Source: Zhengitettix transpicula (Eukaryota; Arthropoda; Insecta; Orthoptera; Tetrigidae). From it: a stretch of DNA of 64,000 nt. The stretch covers positions 42,660,395-42,724,394 of the forward strand of contig CM073590.1 in assembly GCA_037074705.1 (NCBI GenBank), given 5' to 3'. Shown here piece by piece: positions 58,219 through 64,000 of this stretch (positions are counted from its first letter, which is position 1; each line of letters begins with the position of its first letter). The notes under the pieces were generated by a model. That model saw nothing but the letters and a program-made list of their open reading frames with translations, had not been told where the DNA came from and did no database searches. Both the position numbers and the translations under genes were made by a program.

Positions 58219-58572
58219 AAATAATCACAATGGTTCAAATCTCTGAAACAATTGGTTTATTTTCGACATCCTTTCGTTAAATAACAATAATAATTACATA
58301 ATTTATTTCAATTATTAATAAATAATATTGTATTTAATGGCTTGCCAACATGAGGCAAAATCACTTTAAATTCATCTATTTAATTCAATAAATTAATGTT
58401 GTGTATTACATTTATGGAACACTAACCTGGGGCACTGTTTGTTGACCTACATTTCAATTGAATAAGGTTGTGTATTCCATTTTTGGCACTTCAACGTGAG
58501 GCGATTAATATTAAAGTATTTTGTGTATTACATTATGGGCATTTTAACGTGGGCTAATTAACTCATCTAATA
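58219..58572 (+). repeat. Tandem primer-binding-site-like units without an adjacent LTR
   Basis: Three or four units of about 60-70 bp, each with a TTACATTT or CCATTTTT LTR-like end followed by GGCACTTCAACGTGAGGCG, GGAACACTAACCTGGGGC or GGGCATTTTAACGTGGGC. They resemble 19659-19848, but no LTR-like body is attached. A new retroelement context follows directly. Confidence 0.55.
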
Positions 58573-59345
58573 AATAAAGCAGAGTGTTTGTTTGTATATA
58601 TATATATTTGTATGTTCCTTATACAAATTTTATCGCGTGGACAAAATTCAACAAAAATTGGTATATATATTCTGCCAAAATCAAGAACCGTTACTGTGGG
58701 GGTGAGAAACCCCCAGAATAAACGTGGAAATAATTATAGTTGAAATAAGTTACGAATTAGTGTTAAATTACTGCGCGCCAAGAGACGGTGACGCATCATA
58801 AAAATATAGTTCTGTATTTCGTAATGAAATAAAGCAGAAATATTTTGATTGAATAAAAAGTTAAACTTTTTTCAGTAATACTCCATCAAATAGTACTAAA
58901 AAACAATACGAAATACTTTACCATCCTTGCGCAAAGTTAATTTGGAAATATTCTCCATCTTTAATAACGCCAATATGGAGCCTTATAATACATTCAAATG
59001 TGGATCGGTCGAGATTTATAAAATTTTAAATATAACGTATTATTGTATCCTGTATAATATCTCAGAAGATAATAATATTTGTCTAAGGTACGACTGCTGA
59101 ATTATATGTTTGTAACTATAAAAGTATTCAAAATGACGTACGGAACTCTGAAAGTTTTTATGGTCGTTATTCAATTAATGCACTCTCAATCAAAGGTATG
59201 TACAGAAATAGGAACATTTATATTGAATTAAAAGTACAATTAATTATAATTTACGTAACGAATTTCTATAAATTTGTATAAATGTAAACAAATTATTGCG
59301 TGCAATTTGTGTCGTGAAACAAAAATTTGAGGTTAGGATAGCAGT
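58573..59345 (-). repeat. Family B2 element, inverted partner of 53636-54475
   Basis: The reversed 3' end comes first: AATAAAGCAGAGTGTTTG, a TATA/TTTG tract, CCTTATACAAATTTTATCGC and GGGGGTGAGAAACCCCCAG. The shared body follows through TAATTTACGTAACGAATT and TTTGAGGTTAGGATAGCAG. The two copies flank the BEL/Pao, C4 and A-B-A region in inverted orientation. Confidence 0.7.
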
Positions 59346-59394
59346 ATTTGTTTTCCAGTTTTTGGAATGACGTTATAGATGTTCAATTTCTGAG

Positions 59395-59605
59395 AAATGA
59401 AGCTGAGCAAAAATATTTTGATTGAATAATAAGTATAATTAAATGTACCACTACCAGTGATAAATATAATTTATTATGAAAGGTTATACAATCCAGTGCA
59501 TTAATTTTCTTGTAAATAACTTGACTTTTGACGTATTTTAACGGGATCAGGGACCAATATGATGCCCAATTATATCTTGCAATACGCACGGGAAGATACA
59601 TAGAA
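59395..59605 (-). pseudogene. Penelope-like element, small GIY-YIG remnant
   Basis: The minus-strand frame reads YVKSQVIYKKINALDCI, which matches the VIYKINSLDCNK start of the endonuclease at 51690-52152. The upstream stretch also resembles that copy at the DNA level. The YIG core is not preserved. Confidence 0.55.
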
Positions 59606-59879
59606 TTATGATAAAAACAATACTTAAATGTTAAAAACTAATATTTTTCTATTAAAGAAAGCGGATTTCGTAATGTTTTGCACTAATTTTATACATTTCT
59701 GCCAACTGCATATTGCTAAAACCACCAAATAGTTTATTTTCAGATGGAAAAATTCTATATCTACAAATTTAGTAATTGTTTTAAATTGTGTATATATATA
59801 TATATATAAACTATTTAAAACTAGCTAAAAAGAAGCTATATATAAATATATATATATGTAGCTTCTATTATATTAAATT
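59606..59879. other. AT-rich DNA with TA microsatellites
   Basis: TA tracts at 59791-59808 and 59837-59857, just before the family B array. Confidence 0.6.
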
Positions 59880-62800
59880 GCCTTATGCGGGTATGTATGT
59901 GTGTATACATGTTGGTATGTATATGGGTATGTTCCGCTTACAAATCTACACCCTCGAAGCATTTTCACCAAAATTCATACACGTGTTCTTTGCGACAGGG
60001 GAACAAATATTGTGCGGGTGTAACACGCCTACCACCCCTAGGAGCATGATTGGACGGTGATGGAAATCTTCAAACATGCTAAAATGTCCGATATTTGCGT
60101 TGCATAAATATTTTTCAGGGTTAATTAGATTTAAAGTTTCCTACTCATGTGATTTTTATTAATTTTAACCCCTTGTGGCACGAGGGTTCAGCACATTAAG
60201 AGGCGGCGGTGGAGGGGTGTTACAAGTAAATAACGCTAAAAATACCGAGAATTGAGTCAACTCAATGGTAATGGATGTCGCTGAGTTCATTTATGACAAT
60301 CTGGACAACGCGCGGTTGTAGGATTGGGTAGGAAGGGTTGGGCGGAGGGTAGAACTTTTAAAATAAGTTAACCAGCCGAATTTTGTATCAAATAAATATA
60401 TTTCGAGAACAATGATATTCATAAAATTTCCCTACATGTTCTCCGTGTTTAATTTCAACCCATTTCGGGCTTGGGAGGGATGCGCCCTTAAGGGTAAGGG
60501 TGGACGGGCGTTACAAGAAAATAACGTGAATACAACCGAGATTAGAGTCAATTCAAAGTATTATGGATGTCAGTAAGTTTAATTATGACATTAGAATTAC
60601 CGTTTAACATTCCAAACGAGGGGTTGGAGGGGTTGTAAATTTTCAAACATGTTAACTGGTTGATGATCGTGTGGAATTAATATTCGTTAGGCGTTAATGG
60701 AATTTATAGTATTTCTACTGGTGATGTTTGTGTATAATTTCAACTCCTTTCAGTATGAGAGGGGAGGACGCCTAGGGGATGGGGTAGAGGGTAGTTACAA
60801 TAAAATAAATGCAAAAAAAATCGAGATTGAAGTAAAATCCAAGAAAGTGCATGTCGCAGTGTTTATTTATGACAACCTGAACAATGTGTTGGATAGGGCG
60901 GAAGTGGGAGGGTAGAAATTTTCAAACGTTTCAACCGGCCGACTTTTGCGGCGAATAAATATATTCCGGAACAGTGTGATTCTTTAAATTTCTCTACATG
61001 TTCTCCGTGTATAATTTCAAACTCTTTTGGGCTTGGGAGGGGAGCACCCTTAAGGATGGGGTTGGACAGAAGTTACAAGAAAATAATGCGAATACAACCA
61101 TGATTAGAGTCAAATCAATGATTATGGATGGCGCTGAGTTTAATTAAGACAATCAATTGGTGTTTTAACCGCCAGGAGCAATGGTGGACGGGGGTTGAAA
61201 TTTTCAAACATAATAAGCAGTTGATATTTGCGTCGAATAAATATTTTTCTGGTTTACTGATATTTATAAAATGTCTCTAAATGTTCCATATATTTAATAT
61301 GAACCTCTTTCGTGGTTTGGGAGGAGCACCCACAAGGGTGGGGGTGGAGTAGATTTATATAAAAATAGTGCAAACACAATCGACATTGGACTCAAATCCA
61401 GGGTTATTGTTGTCAGTGAGTTTAATTATGATATTCAAGCAGTTGTTTAGTGCCTCAAGCAGGAGTAGATGGGGTGGATATCTTTCAAACAAGCTAACAC
61501 GGCTGATATTTGAGTAGGATAAATATTTTCGGGGAAAAAGTGATTAATAATGTTTGTACCAATGTGTGTCAGTAAAATTTCAACCTCTTACGGAATGGGA
61601 AAGGAGCACCGTAGGGTTAGGGGTGGAGGGGTGTTACAAGAAAATAATGCGAAGACAACCGAGATTGGAGTCAAACCAAAGGTAATGGATGTCGCCGTGT
61701 TCAATTATGACATTCAATAGGCCTTTAACCCCAAGGGTTGGGGTGGATGGGGTGGACGGGGGTGGAATTTTTCTAACATGTTAAACGGTCGATATTTGCA
61801 TTAAATAATTATTTGTCGAGGTCAGTAACATTGACAATATATCTACCGATGTTGTTTGTAAATTTAACCTTTTTCGGCATTAGAGGGAAGCACACTTAGG
61901 AGAGGAGCTAGAAACATTCAAACATGTTAAAACAGCAAATATTTAGGCAGATAAACATTTTTGGGATCGAAGAGATAGATAGTGTTTTAACTGATGTTAT
62001 CGGAGTATAGTTTCAAACCCTTACAGCAAGAGAAAGGAGCACTCTTAGGGGTAAGGGAGGACGGGCATTACAATTAAATAACGCTAATAAAACTATAATT
62101 ATTTAATTTTTGGATGTCGCAGAGTGTAATTATGATTTAATTTGGCCATTTAATCAGGGGCGGAAGAGGATGGGGTTGGAAATTTTCAAACATGTTAAAA
62201 GGTCTATATTTGCGGAAAATAATTTTTTTTCAGGGTTAATTAGATTTATAGTATTTATACCCATTTTATGTCAATAGAATTTCAACCTCTTGCGACATGA
62301 GGATGCATAACGATTAGGGGGCGAGGTTGACTTGTGTTACAAGAAAATATCTCGAAAATAACCAACATTCGAGTAAGTCGAACGCACTTATTGTCGCTGA
62401 GTTCGATTATGACAATTTGAGCAACACGCGGGTTTGGGCTGGACTGGGGTTGGAGGGGTTGGGTGGTGGTGAGTGGGGAATATAAATTTTAAAGTAAGTT
62501 AAGCGGTTGAATTTTGCGACGATTACATATATTTCTGAAACAATGAGATTATTAAAATTTCACTACACGTTCTCTGAGTTTAATTTGAATCCCTTTTGGG
62601 ATTGAGAGGGTGCTCACATTACGGGTGAGGGTCATCGGGCGTTAAAAATAAATAACGCGAATAAAACCGAGATTTGAGTCAAATAGAGGGTTATGAATGT
62701 CACTGAGTTTAATTATGACATTTAATTTGTCATTTACCTCCCGAGGAGTGGTGTTTGACGGGAGTGGAAATATTGAAACATGAAATGACGAATAATATTT

Positions 62801-64000
62801 TCAGGGTTAATTAGATTTAAAGTAATTCTACCTAAGTTGTGTGTGTAAAAATTGAACTCCTCTTTCGGCATGAGGGCGATGCATGGGGTTAGAGGGGACT
62901 GACAAGAAAAAACAAGTCAAATCGAATGATGTCGCTGAATTTATTTATGACATTCTGGACTGAGGTGGGAGGAGTTGGGGGAATTTTTAAAAAAATGATG
63001 ACCGGTCGTTATTAAATATATTTATGGATCAATTTGATAAATAAAATTTCTCTACATTTTCTCCGCGTATAATTTCAACCCCTTTTGGGATTGGGAATGG
63101 AGCTCCCCTTAAAGGTGGGGCTGGAGTGTCATTACAATATAATGATGCAAAACAATCGAAATTGGAGTCGAACTCACGGTCATGGATGTCAATGAGTTTA
63201 ATTATTACACTCAACTAATCGTTTAACACTCCCCAAGGAACGGTTGACGGGGGTGTTAATTTTAAAACATGTTTAACGGTCCATTTTTGAAAGGAATGAA
63301 TATTTATCGAGGTCAATGTACTGATAATATTTCTACCGATTCTGTTTTTAATTTAAACCTCATAATGACGTGAATGATCACACTTAGGGGTGGAGGTTTG
63401 AGAGGCGTTACAAGAAAATAAATCCCAGATTGGAGTCAAATTCAAGTTATGGATGTCACTGAGTTTATTTATGACAACCATTGGGAAAGTGCCTGGGGGT
63501 GGTAGGTTCTGGGCGGGGGTATAATGGCCGATATTTGCGTGAAATAAATATTTTACGCAGGCAATGTCATTGATAGTATTTCTACCGATTTTGATTGAGT
63601 ATAATTTCAACACCTTACGGCATGGTAGGGAAGTACGCGTAGAGATGGAGGAGTTGGGCGAGGGAGGAAATTTTCAAACATTTTAAACGGTAGATATTTG
63701 CGTTAAATAATTATTTCCCGGGGTTAATGACTTTGATAGTATTTTTACCTATGTTTTTTGTGTACAATTTCAACCCCTGTGGGGGGAGCAAGGTTAGCGG
63801 TTGGGGTGGATTTACGTTAAATAAAAATAACGCTAAAACAACCGAGATTCGGATCAATTCAGAAACTATGAATGTCGCCGAGTCTAATTTGGACGGGTTT
63901 GGGAAGTGGTGGGCGGGGTAAGAAATTTCCAGACAATGTAATCGGTCGATTTTTGCGTGGAATAAATACTGTTTGATTATCGCACATTTGTGGGGGTGGT
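59880..64000 (-). repeat. Family B element, expanded array, open at the window end
   Basis: The reversed 3' end lies at 59880-60030 (GTATGTATGTGTGTATAC, CTTACAAATCTACACC, ATACACGTGTTCTTTGCGAC). About 13 monomers follow, marked by forms of GTCGCTGAGTTTAATTATGAC at about 60280, 60570, 60850, 61130, 61410, 61690, 62110, 62390, 62700, 62930, 63190, 63450 and 63870. Early spacing is a regular 280 bp, later 230-420. The last ~280 bp correspond to the penultimate part of the 5' side of 44464-46619, so the 5' terminus should lie a few hundred bases beyond the window. Confidence 0.88.

Overview
The window is AT-rich, intron-like eukaryotic DNA dominated by decayed transposable elements. The mix points to an insect with a large genome: a Jockey-type LINE, a second LINE fragment with a CR1/Jockey-like C-terminal region, Penelope-like elements with GIY-YIG endonuclease remnants, BEL/Pao fragments, and non-coding elements ending in (CATA/CAAA)n plus a TTTATAAGATTA-like end. 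A polyneopteran (stick insect, cockroach/termite or orthopteran) is my guess from recalled family distributions; the sequence does not prove it. Only one host exon is convincing: a 121-bp minus-strand exon at 30244-30364 with good splice sites, encoding part of the kinase-like domain of a SCYL2-type SCY1-like pseudokinase. Much of the window may therefore be intron of that gene.

Layout. 1-6 kb: AT-rich DNA with several copies of a ~530-bp A-tailed retroposon (family A here). 7.6-8.6 kb: a very old copy of the tandem-monomer element (family B). 9.3 kb: a tRNA-derived SINE. 13.5-17.5 kb: a family A copy, then a 5'-truncated Jockey LINE with recognisable ORF1 end, endonuclease and reverse transcriptase. 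17.8-21.1 kb: LTR-like family C copies, two of them arranged as a head-to-head palindrome with a private 19-bp minisatellite. 21-30 kb: AT-rich DNA with Penelope-like debris. 30.2 kb: the SCYL2-like exon. 32.2-35.5 kb: a minus-strand LINE split by a family C insertion and bounded by a family B copy. 38.0-46.6 kb: a large inverted arrangement of family B copies. 46.9-59.6 kb: family A, Penelope-like and BEL/Pao remnants, a further family C insertion and a family A/B/A sandwich. 59.9-64.0 kb: a long family B array running off the window.

The most unusual structure is family B. It is non-coding and built from roughly 240-290-bp monomers of two subtypes, flanked by a fixed 5' terminus and a fixed microsatellite-bearing 3' end. 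Monomer number varies from about 3 to at least 13 between copies. Its outer terminus is similar to a junction that recurs inside one monomer subtype, which suggests how arrays could grow and shrink. Family C shows a comparable behaviour: one LTR-like copy turned a single short segment into a 10.6-copy minisatellite, and primer-binding-site-like motifs occur in tandem beside several copies. All family labels (A, B, B2, C, E) are mine, assigned by comparing copies within this window by eye.
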